Part shown: positions 7,251 to 7,730 of the stretch, piece after piece
Numbering within the stretch: the stretch's first letter is position 1
Layout of the letters: each line of letters starts with the position of its first letter
Assembly (NCBI GenBank): GCA_031288765.1
Contig: JAITQV010000354.1
Location: forward strand, 1 to 7,730
Source of the DNA: Planctomycetaceae bacterium
GTDB taxonomy: Bacteria > Planctomycetota > Planctomycetia > Pirellulales > Thermoguttaceae
DNA: 7,730 nucleotides
Direction of reading: 5' to 3'
Program-made: the position numbers and the translations under genes
Notes under the pieces: model-generated
Told to the model about the DNA's origin: nothing
Databases searched by the model: none
Seen by the model: only the letters and a program-made list of their open reading frames with translations

Positions 7251-7277
7251 TTTATAAAACGAATTAAGTTTAAGCAA
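7251..7277 (-). promoter_or_regulatory. Possible promoter for the oxidoreductase gene
   Basis: Read on the minus strand, TTGCTT (7272-7277) precedes TATAAA (7251-7256), with a 15-base spacer that is shorter than ideal. Transcription would begin within the heptamer repeat, so the leader would be almost entirely repeat. The TTGCTTAAA core also occurs at the predicted promoter at 481. This is a weak call because of the spacing. Confidence 0.3.
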
Positions 7278-7412
7278 CATTGCCTTGATACGTTGTTGTT
7301 TAAATCTTTCCGAACTCCCTGTTGTTATAAAATAATCACTTCAATTTTTTATTCAAGAGGTAGGCAACCGTATTTACCGAGCGGTTACGTTGATGTTAGC
7401 CGGCAAAAAACA

Positions 7413-7466
7413 CAAATTCCAAAGGTTAAACAAATCACACTAATCGAACAAATCATGTAAATCACT
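7413..7466. repeat. Degenerate 9-base periodic sequence (CAAATCANN-like)
   Basis: Consecutive nonamers read CAAATTCCA, AAGGTTAAA, CAAATCACA, CTAATCGAA, CAAATCATG and TAAATCACT. The last four share an AATC core in register; the first two fit poorly. This looks like a decayed short tandem repeat and is only weakly supported. Confidence 0.3.
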
Positions 7467-7526
7467 GTTCGGACAACGAACACCTTTACGCTGACAAAAA
7501 ACGCTTGCCAACGCCCAAAGAGGGAA

Positions 7527-7730
7527 AATTGGTAGGCAGCCAAAGGCAATTGGTAGGTACCAAAAAGCAATTGGTAGGTACCAAAAGACAATTGGTAGGT
7601 ACCAAAAAGCAAATTGGTAGGTACCGGAAGGCAATTGGTAGGTACCAAAAGGGAATTGGTAGATACCGGAAGGCAATTGGTAGGTACCAAAAGGGAATTG
7701 GTAGATACCCAAAGGCAATTGGTACATACC
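7527..7730. repeat. 21-bp imperfect tandem repeat array, at least 9.7 copies, continues past the window
   Basis: Units of 21 bases start at 7527, 7548, 7569, 7590, 7612, 7633, 7654, 7675, 7696 and 7717 (partial). The core is AATTGGTAGGTACCAAAA followed by a variable three bases (AGC, GAC, GGC or GGG). One extra A at 7611 breaks the register between units four and five. Units 2, 3, 4, 6 and 8 carry the dyad TTGGTA-GG-TACCAA; the others are partly changed (GGCAGCC, GATACCGG, GATACCC). There are no spacers, so this is not a CRISPR. The unit is a multiple of three and leaves several frames open on both strands, which explains spurious repeat-rich frames here. The array is cut by the window end. 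Confidence 0.95.

Larger units (their letters stand above)
7248..7526. other. Non-coding stretch between the oxidoreductase gene and the 21-bp array
   Basis: I see no credible gene here. The short frames present have no recognisable domain and their composition is low-complexity. The stretch holds the possible minus-strand promoter at 7251-7277, a short AACCG/CGGTT stem (7366-7370 with 7382-7386) and a degenerate 9-base periodicity at 7413-7466. Nothing resembles a tRNA, riboswitch or terminator. Confidence 0.5.

Noticed and set aside
7359..7390. Structured RNA or tRNA-like fold
   Set aside because: Only a five-pair stem with an 11-base loop and a small overlapping dyad are seen; there is no cloverleaf or conserved tRNA box.
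7385..7727. Minus-strand frames with GTYQLPFG or WYLPIAF heptapeptide repeats
   Set aside because: They are translations of the 21-bp array in different registers; the extra A at 7611 shifts them between heptapeptide types, and the downstream part is low-complexity with no domain.
7527..7730. CRISPR array
   Set aside because: Units are directly adjacent with no unique spacers, and no cas genes are present.

Overview
The window looks like a piece of a moderately AT-rich Planctomycetota chromosome, perhaps from a Pirellulales/Thermoguttaceae-type host-associated or sediment lineage. Two genes support this. One is a secreted multi-domain cytochrome with planctomycete-style CXXCH domains and a hydrazine-synthase-alpha-like propeller region. 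The other is a Tat-exported Gfo/Idh/MocA oxidoreductase of the type that planctomycetes carry in many copies. Most genes lack a clear Shine-Dalgarno sequence, which is also common in that phylum. The family-level placement is inference.

Layout from left to right: (1) 1-573 holds a 13-bp inverted repeat (72-117), a short gene-like open frame (107-388) that runs into an AACC tetranucleotide microsatellite (324-366), and a good sigma70-like promoter (481-509). (2) 574-3573 encodes a 999-residue exported protein: signal peptide, an N-terminal domain resembling the C-terminal domain of family PL4 rhamnogalacturonan lyases, a TolB/PD40-like propeller, an HzsA-like middle, and three CXXCH haem sites. 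(3) 3653-4537 encodes an Rpn-like PD-(D/E)XK nuclease-family protein. (4) 4683-5663 encodes a YhaM-like OB-fold + HD-domain 3'-5' exoribonuclease. (5) 5754-7205, on the minus strand and convergent with the HD gene, encodes the Tat-exported oxidoreductase. A heptanucleotide tandem repeat (7206-7247) touches its start codon. (6) 7248-7526 is non-coding with weak 9-bp periodicity. (7) 7527-7730 is an array of a 21-bp imperfect tandem repeat that runs off the window; most units carry a TTGGTA-GG-TACCAA dyad.

The five genes do not form a recognisable pathway. The cytochrome and the oxidoreductase both look exported and plausibly serve sugar or polysaccharide-related redox chemistry outside the cytoplasm. 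The nuclease and the exoribonuclease are cytoplasmic and are probably unrelated neighbours. No complete system such as a CRISPR, toxin-antitoxin or secretion locus is visible. The most unusual feature is the density of different short tandem repeats (periods 4, 7, about 9 and 21) placed at gene starts, gene ends and between genes. They could be contingency or regulatory elements, or simply selfish satellite expansion.
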